Positions 1 to 11,442 of a stretch of DNA of 64,000 nucleotides are shown piece after piece. This stretch comes from Neoechinorhynchus agilis (lineage: Eukaryota; Acanthocephala): positions 19,311,081 through 19,375,080 of the forward strand of contig CM121341.1 of assembly GCA_051530055.1 (NCBI GenBank), given 5' to 3'. Both the position numbers and the translations under genes were made by a program. Every line of letters starts with the position of its first letter. Positions within the stretch are counted from its first letter, which is position 1. The notes beneath the pieces were generated by a model, which saw only the letters and a program-made list of their open reading frames with translations, had not been told where the DNA came from and did no database searches.

Positions 1-2718
1 TTCGTTATGTAATTAGTGAGCTTGGATGCAATCTTACACGGGGTTACGAACGGCATGTTCTCGTCTATACTGTCAATGCCCTCATGCAATCATCAGCGGT
101 GTTTCTGAAACCAGGGGATCTAGATGAATGCTTAGAAACAATTGTTTCCCTCAGAATGTCATTTCTTGCTTACGTACAAAATGAGAAATTCCTACTCACT
201 CTTATCATGATTTGCGACGAGCAATAATCTCATAATTCTGGAAGTGGCTGAACTTGGGCTTTTTAGTGCCGTAATCACAATTTTTATTTGCGGTTCGTAG
301 TTTCGATAGGTCTTATCATTTTGCTTTTGTTATATACCTTAGTTGCTTTTTTTTGCATTTTGTCAATAAATTTATTTTCGCTGGGAAACAATTGCACTAG
401 ACGCTTTGTTTTCCATGTTTAATTCTGAATTATTTGGAAATGAAGAAGAGAAACGAGCATTAAGGAAAAAAGTCGACGAGGCTGGAATTACGGCCAGTTA
501 TCGTGGTTATGGCCTTCTTGCTCGTTTTGTGAGTGCATCAAAAGTGATGAGTTTCTTTGAAACTGGGTTAAAAGATCAAGTTATACGTGCTAATCATCTT
601 AATGTGATTACTCAATGCCTCTTTGCAGTTCGATCAGGTTTAATGACAAACGAATCATTGGACTTACATACCCTTTTGTTGGTTGTTAACGGAGTGGCAC
701 AAATGGCTCTACCACATTGTATTCCTTCTACTGAATCATCAGAGAATTCAGTTTCGATGCCAAATACTTATCAAGATAGCCATATTATTCCAGACGAACC
801 GCGACGACAAGGAAAAATAACATCTTCACCAAAAACGGGTGCTTTTGTATTTTTGTCATTTTCACTTCATCTACTTCATAAAATCACAAGAAAGTTTCCC
901 GTTAATAACAATCGATCGATCGACCCGCTTATTGACAATGTTGTTGTTAAAAGTCTCTATTGCCGCAATACTGACGTCCTTACAAAATCGCTCCAATGCC
1001 TTAACCGACTTGTACCTTTCTCAGTTCGTTCACCCGACAATTTTAATCTTCTTATTGAACGCGTAATCAACATAATTGATAGAAATATTAGTTCAACTGC
1101 TACACTGCTGCCCTCTGCTTTTAAGCTTCTATCTACACTTCTTCAATATACTGAATCAATCGGACTGGAATTGAGTAATCGTTTGCTAACATACGTCGAA
1201 TTGCAAGTTTTCAAGGACGGAGGAGGCGATGCGAGTGCTCTAATTCTTCTCAGATCAATTCTAAAGCAACATCTCGTACCTACGGACATTCATAAATTTA
1301 TTAGGAGGTTCATAGAGCAGGTCATAAGACATGGATCGCAATTTTCGTCATCGTTCCAGCAGATTGCGAAAATAATGGGCACTTATTTGAAAAGCTACGA
1401 ACTTCGGATTGGCGATGTCGAACAACTTGTGGTTTTTCTGGGACCTAATTTGCATTATGATGACATTAAAGGACGTGAGGTGACTTGTGACATGTTGTCT
1501 GCGTTGATTGGTTCGTTGCCGGTGGTGACAGTCAATCGATTGATGCCGGCACTTACCACCGCACTCCTGACATCGATGTTTAACGAAACGCGATCTGAAG
1601 GTTTCTTGCGTTTACGAACGTTACTGAAATCACTTTTGACGAGAGTAGATGTACCTAATCGGCAAAGTCAATTTGATCGGTTTGTAAACTGTATCGAGAT
1701 CGAATCGAAGGTACAGCTAAGAATTACATCGATACAGGCATTGTCAGTCGCATTGGAAGTGGACTTTGATCTTTTAAAGCATCACTTCCTTCTAATTTTT
1801 AAATCCATCTACACGGACTTTTGTCACCTTCAAGATATATTAAATTCTAAGCCAATTAACGACGATTTGCGATTAAAACATTTTAGTGAACAACCGGATG
1901 TTATAAAGAATCAATACACATTTTATGCAGTGTCTCTAATATTAGACGTAATTAAAGGTTCTAGTGGAGTCTCGGATTTGTTAGATAGCGCTTGGAATTG
2001 CATTGTTCATGGATACATACTTCGTCAAACGGATGTAGGAATTCGACTGAAGTCATGCGACCTTGTCAATGAATGTCTGTTACGGCGCGGGTCGATTAAC
2101 CCAAAGGATTTCCGACTTTTAGTTCGTTTACATTGCCAAATGCTCAGGAGTACCAAAAGTGTTCAAGTCACTGATCACATCACTAGAAATATGTTTCACC
2201 TGACACGATCTGTGATCGATAAGGAAACGTACGGTCCGGACGAGGTCCGATTTGTTGCGGCTAGAATGCGTCGAGAAGGTGATTTCGAGGCAGCGCACAA
2301 TCTCGGGTCTTGTACTTCAAGACAAGCGGCCCTTAAGTTCTTTGCATCTTTGACAATTCTTCTTAAACGAGAACAATTCCACAAAAGCCTGTCTAATATT
2401 ATCGTTCCTCTCATTCAGAGAGAATTTGGAAAGGACGACAATCAACTAAAAGATCTTGCGATGGAAACATGGTCAACTATTGAAGGAATGTATGGAGAAG
2501 AGGCTCATTTACTCGTGGAAGTTTATAACAAGAGTAAAAAGGTGAGGTCAGAACGAAAAATTAAAAGAAAAGAGAGATTGGCCATAACAAAAGTCCGAGA
2601 ACCCGTCTTAGCCGCAGAAAGGAAAATAACACGACGAAAAGAAAAAGGACGAAGAAAAGCTGACCGCAAATTAAGGTACAGTACAAAAAAGTATTTGGTT
2701 TATTTTTTAATGTCTTAG
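1..2718 (+). CDS. UTP20: UTP20-like small-subunit processome protein, C-terminal part
   Basis: UTP20 is a very long HEAT-repeat protein of the nucleolar SSU processome, needed for 18S rRNA maturation. The main open stretch (about 406-2718, some 770 residues) is a run of helical repeats ending in a strongly basic Lys/Arg tail (about residues 700-760), as in known UTP20 C-termini. The block near bases 60-143, with HVLVYTVNAL and KPGDLDECLE, matches the segment that in UTP20 directly precedes the FNSELFG motif, found here at 415-435. An intron therefore lies between about 144 and 400. An acceptor AG at 399-400 is clear, but no GT donor gives the right phase, so the junction is unresolved. The first codon counted at 406 is not a start. 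The gene begins left of the window, since full-length UTP20 exceeds 2,500 residues. Identification rests on remembered family sequence; fairly sure. Confidence 0.8.
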
Positions 2719-3325
2719 TGGCGCGTGGGGTTTGGTTGACCTTTATTAAAAGAACGGCTAGAAAATCGTGTTTTTGGCTGCCAATTGATTAAAAATCACG
2801 ATCTTGAATAATGCCACACAGTTATAATTTTTGTCTTTAGCAGCGCGCTCACCCATCTCACGATTAAATGCGGAGAAGGTTTAAATTGTTTGAGAGCCAA
2901 TGACGGTCCTCTAAAGGTCAGCATTATGTGTGTTGCGTCCAAGCAGGCCGTGCCAATCGATCGCAATTTAGTTTACGAAGACGGCGCCTTGATTGCAATT
3001 GACAGACCGTCCATGAGGTTCATGCAACTGAAAATTTAATTTAGCGCATAGAATAAATGCGTGAATTATGGATCTGATATTGGATTTTAAATGACTTCGA
3101 GTGAAGCTCTTTGTTTTCCTCCAGAACGTGGATAAAAAGTGGAAATTTCTACTTTTGCACCATTTTGAGTGTCGTACGGCTATAACGGAGGAACAATCGA
3201 GTGTATAGACCACGTCCTAAAAATTAAAAGGATCGAATGATCAAAGAAGAAATTTAAAGGTATGCATGAAATTGCGATGCTTTGTCCCGCTATTCAAGCT
3301 CAGAATGTTTACACTTTTCTTTATG
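2719..3325. other. UTP20-ATRIP intergenic stretch
   Basis: This gap lies between two convergent genes. It holds one open frame on the + strand, about 2842-3038, preceded by a pyrimidine-rich run and AG (2831-2840) that looks like a splice acceptor. The peptide (ALTHLTIKCGEGLNCLRAND and on) is not recognised. It could be a last exon of UTP20 or chance. Nothing else stands out. Confidence 0.3.
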
Positions 3326-4945
3326 CTAACCGATTGCTATTTTTCTTTTCCTTGGTCTCATTGCTAACAATTTACATGTCTGATAAATGTAGACACATTC
3401 TGTCAAGTGCAGGAGACCGGTGACCTGCTGTGTAGCAATCGGATATTTCATCACCACTTCGATCAACTTTTCCAAATGCATTAAGAGTCCGCGGTTCAAG
3501 ATTTTCATCATATTACGACAGTACATCATTCCCCTTAAAAGTCCAAAACTGGAACGAACGAGTCCTCGGAGGACGAGGACAAGATGATGGACAGTTACAA
3601 AGTAAACCGGATGATTCCTGATACCATTGAATCTTACATGAGCTTGTGTGCAGCTTCTGGAGTATAAGGAGCACGCGAAATCCGTTAATCCATCACTTGT
3701 TGTGATTTTATAGATCATGTCAATGGATTGTGTTATGAGTACCACGAGGCAGTTGCATTTAGCAGTACATTTGGATGATTGCTCATAAGCCATGCGATGA
3801 GGTGATGATATTCGTATTTTGTCTGGATTAAATAGTACGTGACAAATCAGAGTGAGAATATACTGTGCGATTTCTAGTCTATGTTTTGGATCAATTTTTT
3901 GATTTAAAACAGAACTTCTCCATTTAGATATACGATAGCCGATACATTGCACTGATGATTGCGATTGAGAACAGCAAAGTAGCGAGAAGGGGATAGGAGA
4001 TGGGATGTACGTAAGTGAGCGTATCACTGATCGAAGTATGAGACATTGATTGCAAGGTCGAGAGAATATTTCGTCACATTTTGCAAATATTTTCCTTTTC
4101 AATTCTATATCTTCTCTTTCGTTGCTTCCTAATCCAACCCAACACTCGGTAGCACAATCAATAAGTAAACAAACCAATTCAGTATCTAAACCAATACTGT
4201 CTTTATCTAACACGATTAGCTGATCGATAGCAATATCAAGAAATTGAAGGCCAAGCAGAACAATCGCATGTCGTATTGACGAATCACCACTACGAAACTT
4301 TCGATGTTTCCTGCAAAAACATTCCACGGACTTCACCAAATACTTGAAGGCATCTATCGAATCTTTAGAATTGTGACTTTGACAGAAATATTTACCTACA
4401 CAATCTCTAACAGCTTGGCACTTCTTAAGCATGGCAGCAGTGTTGAAGGTTCTTAAATTTAGCTTATTTATTGCATTTATGACTGTCATCGTAGTAACAT
4501 CATCGTTGGTATCCGAATCTAAGTCATATTTGATTTCGTCATTGTTACAATTGGGTTTCTTAAGAAATTCATCAAAATACGTCTGCATTAAGGCTTTCGT
4601 ACGTCGATTTGAATTAAAATGACGTGGCTCATTTTGTGGCAAACCAGCCTCCTGGACCTTGAGTTTTCTTTGAAGTCTAATCACCTCTCTTTCCAACGCA
4701 TCGTTTTGACTGCAAAGCAAATTCACCGACTGAGAAGTCAAGAAGGAGCTCTGTTGCTCGATGTGCTTATTAACGAGTAAGCGATTCGAATTTTCATCGT
4801 AATTGCCATTTTCAATGGCCTGGGAAATAAATGCAAGAACCGCGTCGTCAACAAAATTTGGATCGTTAGCAAAAGGATCATCGGGCGAATCATTAGCAGG
4901 ACGCTTCGAGGGCGGACCCTTTAAGGGTTGTTGAAGGCCGGACAT
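3326..4945 (-). CDS. ATRIP: ATRIP-like checkpoint protein
   Basis: ATRIP is the partner of the ATR kinase and brings it to RPA-coated single-stranded DNA. This is a single 539-residue open frame. The N-terminus has GPPSKR, then a Pro/Asp-rich DDPF stretch and an acidic amphipathic segment (NFVDDAVLAFISQAIE, about residues 30-45). The same order is found in animal ATRIP, where the acidic segment binds RPA. A short coiled coil follows (about residues 75-105, with ALEREVIRLQRKLKVQE), then a long helical Cys/Leu-rich region to the end. The coiled coil is much shorter than in vertebrates and overall similarity is low, so the call rests on the N-terminal order of motifs. It could be another helical nuclear protein. 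It lies convergent with UTP20 and in the same direction as PPP1R7. Confidence 0.55.
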   Translation of the reverse strand: MSGLQQPLKGPPSKRPANDSPDDPFANDPNFVDDAVLAFISQAIENGNYDENSNRLLVNKHIEQQSSFLTSQSVNLLCSQNDALEREVIRLQRKLKVQEAGLPQNEPRHFNSNRRTKALMQTYFDEFLKKPNCNNDEIKYDLDSDTNDDVTTMTVINAINKLNLRTFNTAAMLKKCQAVRDCVGKYFCQSHNSKDSIDAFKYLVKSVECFCRKHRKFRSGDSSIRHAIVLLGLQFLDIAIDQLIVLDKDSIGLDTELVCLLIDCATECWVGLGSNEREDIELKRKIFAKCDEIFSRPCNQCLILRSVIRSLTYIPSPIPFSLLCCSQSQSSVQCIGYRISKWRSSVLNQKIDPKHRLEIAQYILTLICHVLFNPDKIRISSPHRMAYEQSSKCTAKCNCLVVLITQSIDMIYKITTSDGLTDFACSLYSRSCTQAHVRFNGIRNHPVYFVTVHHLVLVLRGLVRSSFGLLRGMMYCRNMMKILNRGLLMHLEKLIEVVMKYPIATQQVTGLLHLTECVYIYQTCKLLAMRPRKRKIAIG

Positions 4946-5461
4946 CTCCTACGTCTACAATTTTAAAAATTTGTACTTGAAAAAAAAGCGGATTTTTTTC
5001 TAAAACGAACACGGCGTCTCTCGTAGTTTGGAACGTATGAACCCTTACCGTAAAATTTGCGTTCAAGAAACACACGAAAAATGCCATTTAAGGTAAAAAT
5101 AAGCCCTAATGCTCATGTCGCCTCAACGGTTTTGCTCGATGACCTTTTAAGGTAGTCAGACAAACCAAGCAACCACAGAAGAAATTTGTGGATACATTGG
5201 AAAAATTTAAATCCTTAACTGTTATTAGCAGTAAAACGTTGGCAATTAGAGATTCCAAACGATGATCAGCTACTTGTTCGATTATTTGTCATGAAATGTA
5301 AACGAATGATTGGATAATTTTAACAATTTATCTTAATCTCTTACGAAGAACTGTGATTTTGTGACTCGATCGAATCGATTATCTCTTAACGGACATTTTC
5401 CAAAAAAAACACTCGGAAAATCTGGATTTTTTGTACTAGACTCAAAGCACGCATTCTCATT
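4946..5461. other. ATRIP-PPP1R7 intergenic stretch
   Basis: This 516-base gap separates the PPP1R7 stop from the ATRIP start; both genes are on the minus strand. It should hold the PPP1R7 3' end and the ATRIP promoter. Short open frames on either strand show no recognisable domain, and I see no clear promoter element. Confidence 0.4.
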
Positions 5462-6736
5462 CTACAAACTTTGAAGAGCTGTTGCGGTGGCGTCGATTTG
5501 TAAAAGTTTGGGACACAACAACATAAGTTTTTTTCTGTACATTCTATCTTGCTTTTGTAGAGGATTGTCCTCGAGACGGACGTCAATGAGAGATTGAAGA
5601 CGTGATAAAATGTCAATTGAGTCCCATGAACTAAGTTTATTTCCTCCAAGCCAGAGATCGTTTAAATTCTGTAAATGTTCAATACCATGAACGAATGTAA
5701 GGCGGTTGGAAGTCAGGTCGAGAATTTCCAGCCGATTGCAATTTTGCAGTCCATCGATTGCATCGATTCCGTTCTCTGCTAAGTACAACTCCCGCAGCTC
5801 GGCTAAGCAATCGAGACCTTCGATTTTCGATAATCGGTTACTGGTTAGACTAAGAAGTTGAAGCGTGGGACCCACGACGCTCAAATTATCTATCCGTTTT
5901 ATGGAATTATTGCCGAGATGAAGTGTCACAAGACATTTAAGCTTATCCAGGTTTTTTATTTCTTTAATTCGATTATCACCAAGTTCAAGAAGGCTCAACT
6001 TTTCAAGCCTGTCGAGTCTGTCGATTTCAGTAATACCGTTATGAATTAGGAAAAGACTTTCCAATTTAACAAGTGAATCCAAACCTTCTATGATTCGGAT
6101 TCGATTAAAGCTTAAATCTAAAAATACCAAATTCCGTAGTTCGCTCAAATTCTTGATTTCCGTAATCTGGTTCCCGTACAAATCGAGGCGTTTCAGTGTA
6201 TCGCAGAGTGCCCCGAGGTTCTTAATTTCTTTAATCTGATTATTCCGAAGATTTAGTTCAACCACGTTTTGGCTACAATCAACTTGTGCAATTTCTCGCA
6301 AGCGGGCGTGAGAAAGATCCGCTCGAACTCCTTCTGCTTCTGGCACATAAATATCACTTTCTTCAAGGTATTCGTCCGCTGAACTGGGCGAATCGCTCAT
6401 ATTCTCATGCTTCGTCATTAACCCGCACAAGTGTTTAAATCCGGCATTACCTTCTTCCGTGATTATAGCGCGCAATTCCGACTGATTCATAATGACAATT
6501 TGAAACGAGCCTGTGGCTACGACTTCTTTCGGATGCTTGACGTGCAACAGAAGGAAAACAGAAGGAAGTTTGTGTTGGTGAATAGTAAGGAGGTGCATCA
6601 CATATTCGATCATCGCAGAAGGGAAGAGAGACTTGATCTTTAGTACGCATCGTCGCCAAAAGCCGAGAACACTTTCGAATGGTAGTTCTTCAATCGCCAT
6701 CTTTTGGGTGAAGCACATAATTGAACCGATCACCAT
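5462..6736 (-). CDS. PPP1R7: Protein phosphatase 1 regulatory subunit 7 (SDS22)
   Basis: SDS22 is a leucine-rich-repeat protein that binds the PP1 catalytic subunit and regulates its nuclear and mitotic activity. About eleven short SDS22-type repeats of roughly 22 residues (pattern LxxLxxLDLxxNxIxxIxxL) run from about residue 135 to 395, ending in an LRR cap (NPLQKQDRMYRKKLMLLCP). An acidic Ser/Glu-rich leader (SDSPSSADEYLEESDIY) precedes the first repeat, as in the family. The open frame is 424 residues against about 360 in human. The additional ~100 N-terminal residues look unrelated to the family, so translation probably starts at one of the Met codons in MTKHENMSDS (about base 6420), and the upstream part may be 5' UTR or an accidental open frame. 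Repeat region very sure, start uncertain. Confidence 0.88.
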   Translation of the reverse strand: MVIGSIMCFTQKMAIEELPFESVLGFWRRCVLKIKSLFPSAMIEYVMHLLTIHQHKLPSVFLLLHVKHPKEVVATGSFQIVIMNQSELRAIITEEGNAGFKHLCGLMTKHENMSDSPSSADEYLEESDIYVPEAEGVRADLSHARLREIAQVDCSQNVVELNLRNNQIKEIKNLGALCDTLKRLDLYGNQITEIKNLSELRNLVFLDLSFNRIRIIEGLDSLVKLESLFLIHNGITEIDRLDRLEKLSLLELGDNRIKEIKNLDKLKCLVTLHLGNNSIKRIDNLSVVGPTLQLLSLTSNRLSKIEGLDCLAELRELYLAENGIDAIDGLQNCNRLEILDLTSNRLTFVHGIEHLQNLNDLWLGGNKLSSWDSIDILSRLQSLIDVRLEDNPLQKQDRMYRKKLMLLCPKLLQIDATATALQSL

Positions 6737-6849
6737 ACTTCACGGAGAAGTTTTAAAGCCCTTACCTCATCGATCGAATGACTTTACAAGTGCAGTGGTC
6801 CCCATGGCACATTCGGCTTGCGAAATAATGAAGAGTGCTTGCTCTACAT

Positions 6850-7200
6850 TGTGTTGAACGCTTAATCAGAACGTCCAGGAACGGAATATCTCCTTTGTCA
6901 TTCTCGTTGATGTCTTAAGCGAGTCGTTGCTCTGATTAAATTCAATGAGAATGAACACATTATCCACACTCATACCGCCACCATCGATTTGCATCCTTAT
7001 GCTTTACCAAGAACGTCGATTATCAATCACGCACGTAGATGTGAGTTGAGGTCTCAGATCATGGGAAGAGTCCATGGCTACTCCATCTGCTTGATCGTAG
7101 AATATCCATTCAAATTCAAATGCGGTCATCCTTGTGCACCGTTGGTTTATGGAATACTACAACACCTAGATCTAAACGTGGTTTGCTGCAATGTTTAGCT
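6850..7200 (-). mobile_element. Penelope-like element remnant (RT scrap)
   Basis: The minus strand carries short reverse-transcriptase pieces typical of Penelope-like elements. FYDQADGVAM near 7100-7135 matches the family block FYDQIDGVAMGSP, and KGDIPFLDVLI near 6870-6900 matches the block LPFLDVLV. The copy is badly decayed and broken several times. It sits between PPP1R7 and GCLC. Confidence 0.5.
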
Positions 7201-7690
7201 AGTAAATCAGCCGATAATTCAATCGTTTTATCCCGTGGGGCATTGATGAAGAGGGCGTAAGTTTCCTAATAACATTCACAAACGTGGGTCCATCCTTAAC
7301 GTACGAAACAGAGTTTGGTAAAAACGATCTAAATAAAACATTGATAATTTTGAATAGGCTATGATTAAAACACATTTAGCTGTTTATAGTGAGATGGTAC
7401 CGAAGGATGGGGTTGTGAATTTTCAGAAAGAGATACAGGAAAGCAGCCGCGGCCGATGACCATCTCGTCGTATTGTAATATTCTTTACTTATTAGATACC
7501 GGTTCAACAAGTTCTTAAGGAAACTGTTATATCACAACTCCTAGAAAATTAGATGGCTGATGGGGCGAGGCTTCCTCACGAAATATTTCGAACCAATAAA
7601 ATATGTTTTATTCGGGGGAGGGATTGTGATCACCACAATTCCATTCAAGAGAATACATTTATTTTTTCTTATCAAGTAAAATGTGTTCAA
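7201..7690. other. Intergenic stretch downstream of GCLC
   Basis: This stretch lies between the Penelope-like scrap and the GCLC stop. It contains a hammerhead-like stem-loop at 7557-7588 followed by ACCAATAAAAT and, near 7620-7650, GGGATTGTGATCACCACAAT. A similar box (GGGATTATCTTCACCACAA) follows the motif at 42.9 kb. The stretch is therefore probably a Penelope-like terminus. No gene is seen. Confidence 0.45.
7557..7588 (+). other. Hammerhead-like stem-loop motif
   Basis: CTGATGG, one extra G, GCGAGG paired with CCTCAC across a 3-base loop, then GAAATATTT. It belongs to the motif family described in the findings. Its six-base stem is nearly complete. Confidence 0.5.
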
Positions 7691-10643
7691 TCAAGCAGAA
7701 TATTCGTGAATTATCAATCTTAGAACATCTGATTGCGAATCATCCGATAATTTGAAGGCCTCTTGAATTTTGATTAACATATCGTATGTAATTCGATCGG
7801 TGACAACGGAGTCTTTTTTGTATTCCGGATGTCGCGAAATATAATTTCGGATCCATCGAGCATTTGTCATTAATTTTCCTTAATCAAGAATATAATAGAA
7901 AATATTTCAGGGAGAAACGAACCGGAAGCACGGCATGAAATAAAATGGAGATAGCAACCTAATTTGCAACAAGTTTCTGGGTCAACGTCAATTGTATCCA
8001 CATAATTTCTGATAAGTGGGATCAATCCTTCAAAATTGTCCTAAGAAAACGGGTACAGCTGACGCAGAATAATTCATACGTACACATCCATTTATGATTT
8101 CATCGATCGTGAGTTCATGTACTGAGCAATAATCGATTCCCGGTGTTTCTTCGTCGTCGTTGCCTTATACAACAACAATACTAACTTCGTTTTTTCTTAT
8201 GAAAAACTAAACCTCTTTGTATGTTTGTGTTGCAATAAAAAGTTTCTTTGATAACAGCATCTCTTTTTTGAGCTCTTCGCATATTTTCTTTAACCTCGAA
8301 GACAATAATTTGTAAATTTTGATAAACCAAAATTTTTGGTCGAACCATTGATACCGGGATTATAAAGCGAGTTCTGTAGGATAAAATAACCCTTGTTATA
8401 AGCAGAATAAATGTGACTAAAGCAGCATTCTCGAATTCAGTAAATTGCAGCTATGAGAATCTTGGTTAATGTGCTAATGCTTCAACTGAAAATACCTCGG
8501 GTGTTCTAAATTCAACCCGCCATCCAATGTTCGATCCAGGTGGTGGAATTTTGAATCGCATATTATTCCAGTTTGTCGATTGGATAGTCTTCAAGGTTAC
8601 TGCTAATATTCACTTGTTGCTTCTTTACAGAGAAAAAATACCTCAAAATGGAAAGTATCGTTTGGACGATAATCGAGAATATCTTTGAATACAACGAGGG
8701 GTTGCCTAACGAATAGATGAGCAACGTGATCTGCTAACAAATGATCGATATCTAAAATAGCTCGCAAATCTTGCTACTTGAACGCAAAATCTTACTAGCA
8801 TCGATTAATTCTTTATGATACTGCTCGTTTTTAACCAAATCAATGTCATTATAAATAGCGCCGTATCGTGAAATATAAGAATCAAGTGTGCTGTAACGAG
8901 ACGTATTTATCCTGTAATTAGGTCCTTCGTGATCAACCTATGGTAAAATTGGTTTTTATCTAACAAATATGCGTACATTTATACCTGTTCGTCCGACTTA
9001 CTTCTTTCATACGCATTCCTATCATCTACTGAGGATGCTATTACTTCCCATCGGCAATCAATATCGCTCAAGTATCCCTTCCATACTGGTGAAGCTGCAC
9101 TTAGCGCTAACTGCGACAATCGAAACTTTAGAAATAATTCGGTTAACTGACTAAAATGGGTGTTAGTGGACATAAGTGATCGTAAAGCATTCTAGCTTCT
9201 TCAGCGTTTGATGCCTGAAAGGTCACTTGAAGACAACAACATCCCATTCCAAAACCCATTGCGTCCATATAAATGTGATTCGGAACAGCCCGTTTGGTTT
9301 CATCCGGAAATTTATCAACTGCAGGGTCAATGAATGGATTAGGGGTGTTTGTATCCATAAATACTAAAAAGTAGAGAATAAGCGCAGGTGCTAAGTAAGC
9401 AAGCTAAATTATTGACCTGGAACGTTGATACAAACTTTCTCCCCACGTCTTGCCTTTATGTTTCTAGCTAATGTCAGGAACCGTGGATGGCCTTGAGTCG
9501 CGGCCTCGTTAGGAAAAAATAGGGAAAGAGCTGCGTTGCCCTTTGAATCTATACCAATAGATGGATCATAAGACGGGGTCGTGAAATTCGGACATCCCAA
9601 TCTAAATATGAAAGCAGGACATAAAAACATGAACAATTCAATCTTTAAACAGTGAATAAACAAAAGAGAGATTATTTATAGTAATTTTTTATTTTTATGT
9701 GTGACCAGCCGAGTATATATTCCTTTTTAAGTGTTGTGAACATGCCTTTCATGGCTGTGCGCTCAAGGAAAATTATCAGCCGTAAAAGGGATGCTCACAA
9801 CACTTAAAAAGTATTTTTTATACAAACACTTTTATAAGTGAATTCATATTACGGTCTAAAAATTCTGGAGGTGTTTATCTGTAACCGGCGCAAGACATGT
9901 AGCTCGGAAATACCGAAAAGAGTTTATTAAAATGTAAGTGAGTTTAATCGACTAATAGTATAAAGTTTGTAAACAGCAACAAGGCTTCGTGCGCTTCAAT
10001 ATCGATCGCGAGCGCGCGAGGTACAAAAGCGGACAAACCTGGGGAAGCAAGTCATCATCAGAACCACCTCGTCAGGAGCAAGTTGTGATTGGAGTTGTCT
10101 TCGTCTAAACTTAGAGGCTCAATGCGAATTATGAAACTTACATTGTCGACTTCAACCTTTTCTTCATGTTGCACTCTACAATTCCTATATCGCCAATGGT
10201 ATGTTTATATGGCTTTCCAGGAGTTGCCTCGATCATGTATTCGGCAAACTCATGAACCCAATGGGTTGAACAATCGTCGTTTCTAAACTTACAAGCAAAC
10301 AGTGTTTTTGTTTGAAAAGACTAACTGATTCAAATCTCTTTCTTTAGTAAACTTTTTTAAATACTCGGTTGCAACCAATGCCAATTGTACCTTTTTGTTC
10401 GTGTGGTCGAACTTGGCTACCATGTATTCGATCTTTGAAATAGAAAAACACAGTTTTATAAAAACACGAACTGAGAAAAGCGAATAAAGTTACCTCGTCT
10501 CCCCATCGCAAAAATTCTCCTCTCTTTTCCTTTAGATTATTGTAGGCCTCAATAAATTGTCGCAACCCAAAATCATTTAATCTTTTTAAATGCTGTTGGG
10601 CCTCCGACCAATCGAGCGGCTCCCCGATTTCCAACAAACCCAT
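7691..10643 (-). CDS. GCLC: Glutamate-cysteine ligase catalytic subunit (15 exons)
   Basis: GCLC joins glutamate and cysteine using ATP, the rate-limiting cytosolic step of glutathione synthesis. Exons on the minus strand: 10643-10494, 10432-10326, 10282-10142, 10104-10039, 9601-9417, 9363-9152, 9110-8985, 8937-8796, 8751-8642, 8588-8496, 8450-8346, 8294-8213, 8163-8084, 8040-7923, 7878-7691. Phases close exactly and give 634 residues plus TGA; human GCLC has 637. The whole length aligns: start [25 protein letters not shown], the hallmark [54 protein letters not shown] and the final [14 protein letters not shown]. All introns are GT-AG and 34-61 nt, except intron 4 (437 nt), which holds a hairpin repeat. 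No frame break, so it looks functional. Splice sites were chosen by phase and homology, so a few could shift by some bases. Confidence 0.95.
9723..9811. repeat. Hairpin repeat in the large GCLC intron
   Basis: Two 27-base arms (9723-9749 and 9785-9811) are inverted copies with two mismatches, separated by 35 bases. The arms begin CTTTTTAAGTGTTGTGA. It lies in the only long intron of GCLC. It could be a small MITE-like insert, although no target duplication was found. Confidence 0.7.
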
Positions 10644-11407
10644 TAGTCTGAAATGAGTTACGACTGAGAACACGTCTTAGGGAGCAACGCTAAGACAACT
10701 TAGTCTTAAAGTTTGCTCATGTACTCCTTTTATTCTGCATAATGCCCTGCACGAAAGAAGTTTATGATCCATATATCAATTATCCGCCCTTCAATGAAAC
10801 TTATCGTCTGACTTTGATACCAACTTTCTATCTAGGAAAAAGTTGAATCGAAATTTTATATGGAAAAACGTTAAGAGCTAATTTGGCACAGAAAATGCGA
10901 CTCCAAAGACGAAACGGGTTGGGTTTTTCTAAAAGGTCCACAAATTCACCCAAACTATGAGCGGTAATTTTAACTGGACCTCCGCTCTTTTTTCTCAGCC
11001 GCTCAATCCTCCAAATGCGAATTGATTCAGAGGAAAGAACGAAAACCAACAACTAACAATTAACCAACCAAAATCAAATAAATCTCCTACAAACAATAAC
11101 CACCAATTCCCACCCTAACGGACATCCCCTGACGGGATATTAACATACAAACGGGCATTTCCCAACCGGATACTCCCGAACGAACCCGCAATCCTCTGCA
11201 AAATAAACAACGGCTTTCTTTAGACAAATCGGAACTCGATTACTCACGAGGACCCAGAGGTACATGGTTTCTCTGTTTGTATCAATTAAATGTGTTATTA
11301 TTAAATACGAACGTCCACTAAAAAGCGAAATAAGACATTATTTCTTTTTAATGTCATATATCATTGTTGGTTGTTTTGGAGAACTACAATTGATTATTTG
11401 TTAAATT
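10644..11407. other. Upstream of GCLC, with LINE-related repeat
   Basis: The GCLC promoter should lie at the left end. Bases about 10991-11090 are a direct repeat of 44683-44770 (shared CCGCTCAATCCTC and AAATGCGAATTGATTC), so this part is a dispersed repeat. An open frame on the minus strand (11052-10828) with GEFVDLLEKPNPFRLWSR is not recognised and may be part of that repeat. Confidence 0.4.
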
Positions 11408-11442
11408 CAATATTTCGATCCCCTATCTTGGATCTTCTCCAG
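11408..11442 (-). other. Hammerhead-like stem-loop motif
   Basis: On the minus strand: CTGGAGA, an extra A, GATCC paired with GGATC across a loop, then GAAATATTG. It lies just 3' of the GIY-YIG end of the adjacent minus-strand Penelope-like fragment, which is where such elements carry terminal repeats. Confidence 0.55.

Noticed and set aside
2196-2414. Minus-strand open frame inside UTP20
   Set aside because: Shadow of the UTP20 coding frame.
406-2718. RRP12 or another HEAT-repeat protein
   Set aside because: The FNSELFG block, the preceding PGDLD block and the basic tail fit UTP20 and not RRP12.
8760-8800. A 26-base micro-intron in GCLC
   Set aside because: Two 26-base choices keep the frame, but a 44-base intron with a better acceptor gives an exact alignment to the family ([17 protein letters not shown]), so the short ones were dropped.
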